IMG/VR virus record: IMGVR_UViG_3300009120_000003
Coordinates: 1 to 39,426 of that record
Source of the DNA: a virus
Reading direction: 5' to 3' (one strand)
DNA: 39,426 bases
Below are positions 23,957 to 31,577 of this stretch, in pieces. Positions within the stretch are counted from its first letter, which is position 1; every line of letters starts with the position of its first letter. The position numbers and the translations under genes were made by a program. The notes beneath the pieces are model-generated. The model had not been told where the DNA came from, did not search any database, and saw only the letters and a program-made list of their open reading frames with translations.

Positions 23957-24238
23957 TTATGCTTTCTTCCGTCTGTATAGGGCTTTCTTCCCATCTACTT
24001 TAGTTTGTTGCTCAACCGGTAATTCAATAAATTTATCATCACTGGAAGGCACACATTCAGCCACCCGATTAATAATATCAACTTCAGGCAAAACAGGCTC
24101 AATCTTTACTGGCTTGGGCTTATCTGCTAGCAATATCTGCCCTTTCCCACTGCATGTATTACATTCACCAATCATACCCCCAAGCTTGGGAACCTTTCTG
24201 GCACCTCGACAAGCTGGGCAACGTAAATATTCGGTCAT
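23957..24238 (-). CDS. Zinc-ribbon (DnaJ-type CxxC) small protein
   Basis: A 93-residue protein with AAAGGAT before ATG 24238. Residues 7-34 hold a DnaJ-like zinc motif: CPAC (7-10) and CNTC followed by SGKG (26-33). The rest is low-complexity with a basic end (KKALYRRKKA). It is 24 bp upstream of the small terminase gene on the same strand and probably co-transcribed. Similar proteins occur near terminase genes in other phages, with no known role; nucleic-acid binding is plausible. Confidence 0.7.
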   Translation of the reverse strand: MTEYLRCPACRGARKVPKLGGMIGECNTCSGKGQILLADKPKPVKIEPVLPEVDIINRVAECVPSSDDKFIELPVEQQTKVDGKKALYRRKKA

Positions 24239-24325
24239 TCATTCCATCCTTTGACAATTATTAGGCCAATATTAGCACTATACCGAATTAATTAAAATAA
24301 ATGTCGTATAGGTACAATAAATCTA

Positions 24326-24354
24326 TTGACAGTTAAACCTAGGTTTAATAAAAT
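24326..24354 (+). promoter_or_regulatory. Promoter with a perfect palindromic operator in the spacer
   Basis: TTGACA (24326-24331), a 17-bp spacer, TAAAAT (24349-24354). Spacer bases 24333-24348 form the perfect palindrome TTAAACCTAGGTTTAA. A repressor bound there would block RNA polymerase. Related copies are at 22772-22787 and 32751-32766. It drives the five-gene plus-strand operon 24385-26282. Confidence 0.8.
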
Positions 24355-24384
24355 GAGCGCATATTAACCAAGGGGGCAATCAAA

Positions 24385-24798
24385 ATGCAATTCACATTCG
24401 ATAAATTACAAAGCAATGCAATCAATCTAGGCGATAAGAAAGAGACTATCACAAGCCGTACATTGATAGCATTTAAAGATGGCAAGTTCATTGAATTAAT
24501 CACTGCTCGCTGGTATATGGGCAGGAGTTCAAGTTCAATGCTGGTTAACTGTTCAGTGTGGTTTCACAGCGCAATAATGGAGAAGTCACATGCACAATGG
24601 ACTGATTGCAGCGGAACGGGTAAAGCTGGCGGTGGTGGTTACTGCAAACAATCAGCAGCATTTGAAGACGCAATGCGAAACGCTGGTATTAAATGTGATG
24701 CGGGCATATCAAGCCGTGGAATGTCAGTAGTTGAGAACGCAATGATAGCCCTTGCAAAGCAGCAAGGTTTTGACACCTTACACATTGTGAGGGGTTAG
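24385..24798 (+). CDS. Unknown 137-residue protein, first gene of an operator-controlled operon
   Basis: ATG 24385 has AAGGGGG upstream and lies about 30 bases after the operator-promoter. The protein has a beta-rich N-terminal half (LIAFKDGKFIELITARWYMG), a Gly/Cys section (SGTGKAGGGGYCKQ) and a helical end (GMSVVENAMIALAKQQGFD). Four Cys are spread through it. I do not recognise the family. Its early, tightly controlled position suggests a host-takeover or anti-defence role; that is speculation. Confidence 0.65.
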   Translation: MQFTFDKLQSNAINLGDKKETITSRTLIAFKDGKFIELITARWYMGRSSSSMLVNCSVWFHSAIMEKSHAQWTDCSGTGKAGGGGYCKQSAAFEDAMRNAGIKCDAGISSRGMSVVENAMIALAKQQGFDTLHIVRG

Positions 24799-24800
24799 GC

Positions 24801-25154
24801 ATGAAAATAGTATTAAATAACGCAACATCCGGCAAAATGAGCAAGATGACAAAATACGAAAGAATAGATGTATCTAACTGGAAAGCTGGTGAAATTGTAA
24901 ACACAATAGAAAATGAAGAGGAATTCCTGTCAATTATAGTTGATGTACAAGTGAGATACAGACTTGCTGAGCTTTCAGAATCAAAAAGACCGGAAGATTT
25001 AGCAAAGAACCTTGCTGTTTATGCAGTCAATATACTTCATGTTATTAAACACGAAGATGGATTATATAGTCTTGATGAGTCAATGGAACCTAAAAAAGTT
25101 GCTATTCAGAATGTTTTTAAAATTAGTGATATAAGATGGTTTGATGAACAGTGA
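24801..25154 (+). CDS. Unknown 117-residue protein
   Basis: It starts two bases after the previous stop (GAGGGG site), so it is in the same operon. The protein is acidic and helical in the second half (EFLSIIVDVQVRYRLAELSE, then LAKNLAVYAVNILHVI) and ends DIRWFDEQ. There is no signal peptide and no known motif. It is probably cytosolic and could be a partner of the first gene product. It does not look like a CI-type repressor, since no helix-turn-helix is visible. Confidence 0.6.
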   Translation: MKIVLNNATSGKMSKMTKYERIDVSNWKAGEIVNTIENEEEFLSIIVDVQVRYRLAELSESKRPEDLAKNLAVYAVNILHVIKHEDGLYSLDESMEPKKVAIQNVFKISDIRWFDEQ

Positions 25155-25264
25155 TCATTTGATGATTGTATAGATTTATATAAATAAATTTTATAAAAAC
25201 CACTGAATCTATAAAATGAAGCACAACCATTGTGTAATAATGGCAATAAAACATAAGGACATAT

Positions 25265-25786
25265 ATGACAGTTCAAAGATTTATTAAATATCATAATTTT
25301 GATACAGATTTATTCAGATCTGGTGCAAGGCTTTGGGGGCTTGTGACCCCTTTTTATATCGATAAACCTTGTCATATACAGGTGTCAGGATTCGTCAATG
25401 TACGTCACAAAGGTAATCCGAATGTTATTGTCGGAATTAGCTCAAGGATTGGAATCAGAACGGCTGTATCATTGTCTGACTTTGACAATACAACACTGTA
25501 TCCGGTAGGAACTCAGCCGGGAAGCTGGAATGCGCAAGATTTCATGTGGATAGATGGCGCAAAGGATGGCAAGAACTTGCTGGATGTATCTCAACATTAC
25601 GAAACACTGAATCTTTCTGCATCCATGTTCTTGTCAATAGCAGGCGCCTACAGAATTGAACCCTATCTTTTTGAAATGTCATCGCTTGCACCTTACTCAG
25701 ACGGCTTGACATGCGTAAATATTGATATAAATCAGGCTACCGATGATACATTCGGTTTTTTATCGACTATTATTACGCCAATTTAA
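25265..25786 (+). CDS. Unknown 173-residue beta-rich protein
   Basis: AAGGAC precedes ATG 25265. The sequence is rich in beta-strand patterns (HIQVSGFVNVRHKGNPNVIV, SRIGIRTAVSLSDFDN) and Trp-containing turns (PGSWNAQDFMWIDGAKDG). No signal peptide, membrane segment or known family is seen. A 110-bp gap separates it from the previous gene, so it may have its own promoter. It resembles a compact jelly-roll or carbohydrate-binding fold in outline only. Confidence 0.6.
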   Translation: MTVQRFIKYHNFDTDLFRSGARLWGLVTPFYIDKPCHIQVSGFVNVRHKGNPNVIVGISSRIGIRTAVSLSDFDNTTLYPVGTQPGSWNAQDFMWIDGAKDGKNLLDVSQHYETLNLSASMFLSIAGAYRIEPYLFEMSSLAPYSDGLTCVNIDINQATDDTFGFLSTIITPI

Positions 25787-25804
25787 TGAAAAGGAAGCAA
25801 CATC

Positions 25805-26083
25805 ATGAGTCAGCAAAGACGCACTATAATGGGAGCATGCGAATACTCTATAGCCACCTTACAAAATTTAAAAAAGGATTTGCAGGAAGTTGGTGCAGTA
25901 AATCAGGATATTAACTGGGCAATCGGTGGTATTGTAATTACATTATCAAGTAACCTTTTACAGATATGCAATCAAGTTTTTCAGGAGTCTATAGTTCTTG
26001 GTAACCCTAATGCCAAACAGGATTTAACAGAGATAAAAGACAGATTTGGTGAATTTATTGACAGGATGATAAATCATGAATAA
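25805..26083 (+). CDS. Unknown 92-residue helical protein
   Basis: It lies 18 bases after the previous gene with AAGGAAG upstream of ATG 25805. Mostly helical (EYSIATLQNLKKDLQEVGAV, then GNPNAKQDLTEIKDRFGEFI), with a hydrophobic centre WAIGGIVITLSSNLLQI that could be a buried helix or a weak membrane segment. The next gene starts inside its last codons. No family was recognised. Confidence 0.6.
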   Translation: MSQQRRTIMGACEYSIATLQNLKKDLQEVGAVNQDINWAIGGIVITLSSNLLQICNQVFQESIVLGNPNAKQDLTEIKDRFGEFIDRMINHE

Positions 26084-26282
26084 AAAAAATCATAAATCTT
26101 TTATCTGCCATGCAACTGCTGATAGTTTTATAACATCAAGACACAAAAATATAAAACTTATTGACAATTCTAACAATAGACTTTCTAAACTACAGGTTAA
26201 CAGAAGAAAAATTGGCTTTCTTGCTGATAATCTTGAAACCACATTTCACCAAGAACTACCTCTTCTTTCTATCAAATTATAG
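26076..26282 (+). CDS. Unknown 68-residue basic protein
   Basis: The start overlaps the previous gene by 8 bp. The product is basic (HKSFICHATADSFITSRHKN, then LSKLQVNRRKIGFLADNL) without recognised motifs. It is the last gene before a terminator with a T-run. The overlap and position favour a real gene; low complexity and lack of homology knowledge reduce confidence. Confidence 0.5.
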   Translation: MNKKNHKSFICHATADSFITSRHKNIKLIDNSNNRLSKLQVNRRKIGFLADNLETTFHQELPLLSIKL

Positions 26283-26288
26283 CCTATA

Positions 26289-26326
26289 CCCCTAAAACAG
26301 CCATACGCGCGTTCTAGGGGGTTTTT
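26289..26326 (+). terminator. Rho-independent terminator
   Basis: Arms CCCCTA (26289-26294) and TAGGGG (26315-26320), with an inner GCGCGC-type hairpin, then G and TTTTT (26322-26326). It ends the plus-strand operon and lies just past the 3' end of the convergent dnaB gene. Confidence 0.75.
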
Positions 26327-26348
26327 AACTTGACCCCTAACCAACCTA

Positions 26349-27734
26349 TTAACTTTGGAAGAAGTCTTTGCTGTGGGCAGAAAAAACGGCTTTTTGCCCA
26401 TTAACTTGCTGCTGCATCGGCTTTTTAAACCATCCCTGAGAAACTTCGGCAAATGTTCCTTCATTAAAGGCTAAAATTAATTCAAATATTCCGCCAAATC
26501 TATTCTTACGGCATTTAATTACAAACTGATTTCGATAAACAGGATCATCTTGATAAAGTTCGGGTCTATCAACACCTAACCATAAAGTAGAGCTGAAGTA
26601 AGAACCACTTGAACCCGAGGCATCGCTAGGATAAGGGCATCTATCATCGGTGGCTCGTGCAGAAGGGGAACGATTAATTTGCGATAAAGCAATTACAATG
26701 CAGTCCAGCTCTATTGCAAGTCTAGCTAACTTGGAGGTGATTTCAGTTTGCTTTAAAGCATTAGATTCAAAACTACCTTTGGCATCAACTAAACCGAGAT
26801 AATCAACTACGATAACAGAAATTTTCCTATCCATAGCCTTCAATCGCGCGGTGGTTAGGATAAAATCAATATCAGCTGCCGATTTACATATTGATGCATC
26901 ATAAATTTGCATGGGCACTTGCATCACCTTTGTTACTGCTCTCATTCGCTCATCTTCATCCATTTTGTCGAATGGCTTACCTCCACATATTCCAACATGT
27001 CTCATCCAAATTTGTTGCGACTCCATTTCTAACGAAAAGAATAATGATTGAGTTTCAGGCTGCGCCCTGGCAATCGCATCAGCCAGGAAAAGCGCAAAAC
27101 CAGTTTTACCAACGCCAGCTCCAGCAGCGACAGTAATAAAACTTTTCGCCATAATGCCACCACCATTTACCGCATTAAGCTGATCGAAGGTGGTAGGGTG
27201 TACTAAATTGAGTGCCAGCTTGCCATCATAGAACAGTTCAGCTATTTCAATATTACTTATGCCATGTTTGGACTCTCGAAAACTTATTGCAGAAATTTCA
27301 TGAAGCGACTGGATTAAAATATCTTGAGCCTCTTCAGGGCTACTACACTCCTGAACACCGTTAATCATCTTGGTAGATAACTGGAGCTGTTTACGTAATC
27401 GCATCAGAACAATTAATCGTGTGACATAGTGTTCAAAACTGGATTCACCAGCATGCATTGAGCCGTAATTGCTGATAAGCCATAATATACGGTCATATAA
27501 TTCGTGATTGCCTTTAGGGATTAAGACCAGGATATCAACAAAGTGAAATGGTAATTGCTTTTTAAAACAATCCTGAATTAGCCGAAATACTTCTTTGTTG
27601 TCATGATCGTAAAAGCATTCGGATGTCAATTGAAGCATGGCCTTCTGTACGCGAGCATTAGTATGCTCAGCAAAATGCATAATAGTCTCAAGCACTTCAT
27701 TTTCTGTTTCTAGAGAATATTTAGGGGTACTCAT
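26349..27734 (-). CDS. Replicative DNA helicase (DnaB family)
   Basis: A 461-residue RecA-fold helicase. The N-terminal domain (residues 1-110) is helical as in DnaB. The motor domain has Walker A GAGVGKT (205-211), Walker B VIVVDYLGL (307-315) and SQINR (351-355), with the C-terminal VIKCRKNRFGG typical of the family. It unwinds the fork and is loaded by an initiator. The start overlaps the stop of the initiator gene by 4 bp, so the two are coupled, matching the O/P or initiator/helicase order of many phages. Confidence 0.92.
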   Translation of the reverse strand: MSTPKYSLETENEVLETIMHFAEHTNARVQKAMLQLTSECFYDHDNKEVFRLIQDCFKKQLPFHFVDILVLIPKGNHELYDRILWLISNYGSMHAGESSFEHYVTRLIVLMRLRKQLQLSTKMINGVQECSSPEEAQDILIQSLHEISAISFRESKHGISNIEIAELFYDGKLALNLVHPTTFDQLNAVNGGGIMAKSFITVAAGAGVGKTGFALFLADAIARAQPETQSLFFSLEMESQQIWMRHVGICGGKPFDKMDEDERMRAVTKVMQVPMQIYDASICKSAADIDFILTTARLKAMDRKISVIVVDYLGLVDAKGSFESNALKQTEITSKLARLAIELDCIVIALSQINRSPSARATDDRCPYPSDASGSSGSYFSSTLWLGVDRPELYQDDPVYRNQFVIKCRKNRFGGIFELILAFNEGTFAEVSQGWFKKPMQQQVNGQKAVFSAHSKDFFQS

Positions 27735-28552
27735 GAATATTGATCCTCAAGGAATTTAACAAAAGTATTCCAACGACAGAACGTTTCCATGTTGTTTTTC
27801 TTCTTGTTACCGTCCTTAGTAACATATTCGCTTAATGCAAATTTAGGGGATAACTGCTTTAGTCCACGCATATAGAGCCTAAATGCTTCAGGTGTTAAAG
27901 AATTTTTATTTGGGTCTGCTTCAGGCCAACGCTTAATGAGAGTACGTAGCACCTTATCAAGAGAGGTAGAGATTAAAGTTGGGTGAGGCTGAGGGTTGTC
28001 AGGAAACTCTTGACGGTAAACCTCAATCATTTGACGCATCAATACCTGAATGTCTTTTTTCCGAATACTTGTTGTTGCTACTACTGACGAATCGACAGAT
28101 TCGCTATTAGTAGTATTAGTATTAATACTACTTAATGAGTTAAGTTCTTCTGGTATAGCATTGCCGGAATCGGCAAGAGTCTTGCCAGAATCGGCAAGCC
28201 TGTTCAAAATCAAATCACGAAGCCCAGGATAGTACTGTAACCCTTTATCCGTAAGGGAATACCAGATTGTATTGTCATACTTTTTCTTGTTAAAAGTGTT
28301 CGTCACTATCAAATCTAGCTTAATGCAATTGGCAATAATCGTGCGAATATTCTTAGTTGACCAGAAGCCAAAATATTTGACGAAATCTTGAATTGTGTTG
28401 TAAGACCAATAACGGCCTTCATGAAAATTTCTTTCGGATGGGTCTTTCTTACTAGCGTTAAACTTAATCCATGTAGAGAGGTTAGCTATAAAGATACATA
28501 GGTTGGCGTCCTTGGTATCGTTCATTAACTGTTCATTGATAGTTAAATTCAT
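27731..28552 (-). CDS. Phage replication initiator (O-like, winged helix)
   Basis: A 273-residue protein from ATG 28552 (AAGGA 8 bases upstream). The N-terminal 110 residues contain a winged-helix pattern (IQDFVKYFGFWSTKNIRTII, then LIVTNTFNKKKYDNTIWYSL). A Ser/Thr-rich linker follows, and a C-terminal helical domain (QVLMRQMIEVYRQEFPDN). A DNA-binding N-terminus, linker and helicase-loading C-terminus directly before dnaB define phage initiators. The origin may lie inside the gene or in the tandem repeats just upstream. Confidence 0.75.
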   Translation of the reverse strand: MNLTINEQLMNDTKDANLCIFIANLSTWIKFNASKKDPSERNFHEGRYWSYNTIQDFVKYFGFWSTKNIRTIIANCIKLDLIVTNTFNKKKYDNTIWYSLTDKGLQYYPGLRDLILNRLADSGKTLADSGNAIPEELNSLSSINTNTTNSESVDSSVVATTSIRKKDIQVLMRQMIEVYRQEFPDNPQPHPTLISTSLDKVLRTLIKRWPEADPNKNSLTPEAFRLYMRGLKQLSPKFALSEYVTKDGNKKKNNMETFCRWNTFVKFLEDQYS

Positions 28553-28569
28553 GTTATAATTCCTTCGTG

Positions 28570-28593
28570 ATCTTAGTGTCAATCTTAGTGTCA
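28570..28593. repeat. Tandem 12-bp repeat upstream of the initiator
   Basis: Two exact adjacent copies of ATCTTAGTGTCA (28570-28581 and 28582-28593) lie right before the ribosome site of the replication initiator. They could be iteron-like initiator binding sites or an operator for this gene. Confidence 0.7.
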
Positions 28594-28676
28594 CGTTCGT
28601 TAAGGATGTAAACAACGCAAATCATGGCTGCCAAGCGAATCATTGCGTTTCCAGTTGTAGGGCAGGAAGCCCTTAT

Positions 28677-28796
28677 TTATCTGTCTATTTTTTCAAGTAA
28701 ATTTTCAGCTATCGTTAATCTTATAATTAATTCTTCATCAGTAATATCAGGGAAATCTTTAATAATTTTTGCGCGAATAAATTCCAGTATATCCAT
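28677..28796 (-). CDS. 39-residue acidic helical protein
   Basis: ATG 28796 (MDILEFIRAKIIKDFPDITD) has AAAGGA 9 bases upstream; an ATG three codons earlier abuts that site and is less likely. The stop is at 28677. The short protein is a pair of amphipathic helices (EELIIRLTIAENLLEKIDR). It lies between the NAMPT-like gene and the replication initiator in the same direction. An overlapping frame from 28885 is an alternative but looks less protein-like. Confidence 0.5.
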   Translation of the reverse strand: MDILEFIRAKIIKDFPDITDEELIIRLTIAENLLEKIDR

Positions 28797-28918
28797 GGTT
28801 GACATCCTTTGTCGTAAAATGAATTAATAAAAAATTGTATTTTGGCTATTGATTCTGTGGATTCGTGATGTAAAATCGTAGTCATGATGCTGTTCTTACT
28901 CCTAATGCTAAAAGTTCA

Positions 28919-28936
28919 GTTTCTAGAGAATATTTA
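28919..28936 (-). repeat. 18-bp copy of the dnaB 5' end (gene remnant)
   Basis: The 18 bases at 28919-28936 are identical to 27706-27723 in the start of dnaB. Read in the same frame they encode KYSLETE, followed by a short unrelated end and a stop, with no start codon. This suggests a leftover of a duplication or recombination next to the NAD operon. Confidence 0.6.
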
Positions 28937-29014
28937 AGAAGTCCCCTTAACTATTCTTGCCTTGGCATTCGATGCTTGGGAAGACGGTCGAATCTTCCCT
29001 TTTAGGTTCACAAT

Positions 29015-30520
29015 TTACCTGTAAAGTTGTTCTAATTCAATTAACAAGTTGTTTCTTACTTCAAATAAATTAATGTTTTTTAATAATTTTCCATCTTCAA
29101 AAATGGTATATAAAAATCCTTTTTTTTCTTCTTCTTCACTACAATTATCCTTAAGATAAAATTTACCAGTGTATGCATTCATTCCTACATGCAGTAATCC
29201 ACGCGCAGATTTCTTGTTACCGTCGCCAGTAACAGGGTCTTTATAAATGGCAAAACGATTCCCTTTAAATACTGCACTGGTCGCTTTCATTGCAAATCCA
29301 AAAGTATCTCTGGTGACATATTGATAGGTATAACTACCAACACCGAAAAGAATATTGCTTGAAGCAAAGCCTTTTTCAGCCATAAGTTGTAATATTAAAG
29401 AGGCTCGGTCAACTGTAATCGCATCGCCATAAATTAGCCCTATCTTCGAATTTAACTCCTTAAAACCTGCATTGTTAATCCGTCCTCCGAAAGTTTCCCA
29501 GAGCAATTGCAATGCTCCCTTGTGGGCTGGGGTATCACGCATTGCGCACAGATCACCACATATGATGTCAACAGGATTCCCAGAATCAGGACGAATAACC
29601 ACTTTGCCTTGTCTTTCATTAATTTCCTTATATAAACTAGGTAGATAAATAGTTAAAACATGCCATAAATTATACGAATCGGATACTATTGAAACAATTC
29701 CGTCAGGATAAATCTCTGTAATTAACCGCTTAATCGTATTAAACTCACCCTCAGAACCACCACAACACATTACACTATGCTCTGTAGCTGGAACGCTGGT
29801 ACCGACAATACTGACGGTACCACTTGCATCATAATGCTGATTTAACATATCAATAGCACTTACGCAGTCTGTTCCTTTAAAACTTGTTAGATGAGCGGCA
29901 CCTGAAAGGGTAGCGTCATCCCATCCTGACATTCCACGGAAACTGAAATCATGTGACTGAAAATCTACAAAGCTCGGATCAGACCCTGTCAATTTTGCAT
30001 ATGTAGTTAATAATCTCTTATATTCAAAAGCAATTGTTGCCGATGTAAATGCTTTCCATAGACTAGAAGAAATAATTGTTTCAAGATAATTGGGAAGCCA
30101 GAAAAAATCAGGATGAGTATTGACGATAGTAAGCACAGGAACACCTATTGGCACACGATAGCCCTCTTCTATAGCCTTGATTCTTATAGGTAGATAACCC
30201 AGATCGTGAAGCTCTTCGAGATGCGTACTATCAAAATCCTTAATACCTAACGCATTTTCAATCAGGCATTTATATTCATTAATCACTATGTTTTTATTCT
30301 TGCCGAAAAATGCCGTGTTCCAGAGTTCTATCAAGTAATCTTTTATAAAAGGAACAATTCCAAAAACCACTATTTGATCATCAAAATCAGCTAATAGATT
30401 TTGATTTTTTTTTACATATCTTGGGGTGAAATTGCAGTAAATTTCAGTTATGCCTTCAGGATATTGTCTTCGGTGATCGACCTTATAAAAGTCAATGGCA
30501 AAAAGTGGATTATGTTTCAT
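29015..30520 (-). CDS. Nicotinamide phosphoribosyltransferase family (Namat-like)
   Basis: A 501-residue NAMPT-family enzyme. Motifs include the start PLFAIDFYKVDHRRQYPEG, SVPATEHSV (242-250, phosphohistidine-type His248), DSYN (281-284), RPDSGNP (310-316, phosphate/ribose site) and FGVGSYTYQ near the end. AGGAG precedes the ATG, which overlaps the PRPP-synthetase-like gene by 11 bp. NAMPT joins nicotinamide to PRPP to give NMN. In the phage NARP1 pathway the homologue Namat joins nicotinamide to ADP-ribose pyrophosphate to give NAD+ directly. The paired gene makes the second role the better guess; the substrate cannot be read from sequence. Confidence 0.9.
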   Translation of the reverse strand: MKHNPLFAIDFYKVDHRRQYPEGITEIYCNFTPRYVKKNQNLLADFDDQIVVFGIVPFIKDYLIELWNTAFFGKNKNIVINEYKCLIENALGIKDFDSTHLEELHDLGYLPIRIKAIEEGYRVPIGVPVLTIVNTHPDFFWLPNYLETIISSSLWKAFTSATIAFEYKRLLTTYAKLTGSDPSFVDFQSHDFSFRGMSGWDDATLSGAAHLTSFKGTDCVSAIDMLNQHYDASGTVSIVGTSVPATEHSVMCCGGSEGEFNTIKRLITEIYPDGIVSIVSDSYNLWHVLTIYLPSLYKEINERQGKVVIRPDSGNPVDIICGDLCAMRDTPAHKGALQLLWETFGGRINNAGFKELNSKIGLIYGDAITVDRASLILQLMAEKGFASSNILFGVGSYTYQYVTRDTFGFAMKATSAVFKGNRFAIYKDPVTGDGNKKSARGLLHVGMNAYTGKFYLKDNCSEEEEKKGFLYTIFEDGKLLKNINLFEVRNNLLIELEQLYR

Positions 30521-31346
30521 GATTATACTCCTGCAATATCAATAATTTATCTGTGGTTTTAAACTTTTCATCATGTATAACATGGTGACAAATAATTTGT
30601 TTAAAGTTCTGATAAAGTAGGTCTAAACCTTTACTGAATATTCCATGAGTAACATAAAGATAAAGATTTATTGCGCCGTTTTCCTTTAAAATTTTCGCAG
30701 CTTGATTAAATGTTGCTCCACCATCACAAATATCGTCTATAATAAGGATGTTATAATCTTCTACACATTGATTTTCTTCATAAAATGTCATATCAATAAT
30801 TCGACCAGTTTCAGGACATCTTTTCTTGCAAATTGTAACTGGATCTGACAGGTCAAAGTATTCACATAAATCATTAACTCTGAATAAAGATCCTTCATCC
30901 GGTGAACATATAAGAAGATTATTTATATCGAAATTTTTCAACACATTAAAACGATCAAAAATGCTTGTTGCAGTTATAAAATAAACGCTTGTTTTATGAA
31001 AATATTGGCGCGTTATAAATTCATTATGCACATCCCAAATCCTGATAACAGTTACCTTTAAATTATCAAGAAAGCCACAGATAACTTCAAGACTGTTAGC
31101 CTCCCCTTTTGAGCACACCCTATCTTGTCTGGCATAGGGTAGATACAATATATCAAGGTCAATATCCCATATACCGAGATTTTTAAGCGCATTAACCACA
31201 AGGCTTAAAAACATGATTTCAGAAGCATCAACAGGTTTCCAGATTAGGGTTGCGCGTTCCTTATCAATATCATGAGGTAATTTAACCTGTATCTCTCCAC
31301 CAGAAAAAATAAAATAATCAATCGGTTCGTTATTTAGTAGCAGCAT
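30510..31346 (-). CDS. PRPP-synthetase family enzyme (Adps-like)
   Basis: A 278-residue enzyme, shorter than bacterial Prs (about 315). Motifs are YLPYARQDR (68-76, ATP/catalytic region), DVHNEF (105-110, aligned to the DLH metal motif), CSPDEGS (147-153) and DDICDGGAT (204-212, phosphoribosyl loop). AAGGA precedes the ATG. Prs makes PRPP from ribose-5-phosphate; its phage homologue Adps pyrophosphorylates ADP-ribose. Being coupled to a NAMPT homologue fits either NMN salvage or the NARP1 pathway. With no NMN adenylyltransferase in the window, NARP1 is favoured. Confidence 0.85.
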   Translation of the reverse strand: MLLLNNEPIDYFIFSGGEIQVKLPHDIDKERATLIWKPVDASEIMFLSLVVNALKNLGIWDIDLDILYLPYARQDRVCSKGEANSLEVICGFLDNLKVTVIRIWDVHNEFITRQYFHKTSVYFITATSIFDRFNVLKNFDINNLLICSPDEGSLFRVNDLCEYFDLSDPVTICKKRCPETGRIIDMTFYEENQCVEDYNILIIDDICDGGATFNQAAKILKENGAINLYLYVTHGIFSKGLDLLYQNFKQIICHHVIHDEKFKTTDKLLILQEYNHET

Positions 31347-31358
31347 TTTCTACATTCC

Positions 31359-31577
31359 TTATTCCATGGTTTCATCGTCTTTTGTCCTTAATATTTTTAG
31401 AAGGTGATAGGCAAATCGGTCAATAACGACTAACCACATCAGTAAAATAATAGAAATTAGTATAATATCTGCCCAAAGTGGCATAGTATCATTCGATATA
31501 GCCCATGGAAGGATGGCACCCTGCATGAAAATGAAAACGGCAAGAAATACAATGACCCTGAAAATCATCATTCTCAT
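31359..31577 (-). CDS. Two-helix membrane protein paired with the SPFH gene
   Basis: A 72-residue protein with two hydrophobic helices (IFRVIVFLAVFIFMQGAILP and IILISIILLMWLVVI) and a charged tail (LRTKDDETME). The ATG overlaps the stop of the SPFH gene (ATGA), so they are co-translated. It lies 12 bp before the PRPP-synthetase-like gene. It is a possible membrane partner of the SPFH assembly. No known family; a holin-like role is less likely given the early operon. Confidence 0.7.
   Translation of the reverse strand: MRMMIFRVIVFLAVFIFMQGAILPWAISNDTMPLWADIILISIILLMWLVVIDRFAYHLLKILRTKDDETME

Noticed and set aside
28624-28827. A 67-codon plus-strand ORF
   Set aside because: It is the antisense of the 39-residue minus-strand gene, which has a ribosome site and fits the operon direction.
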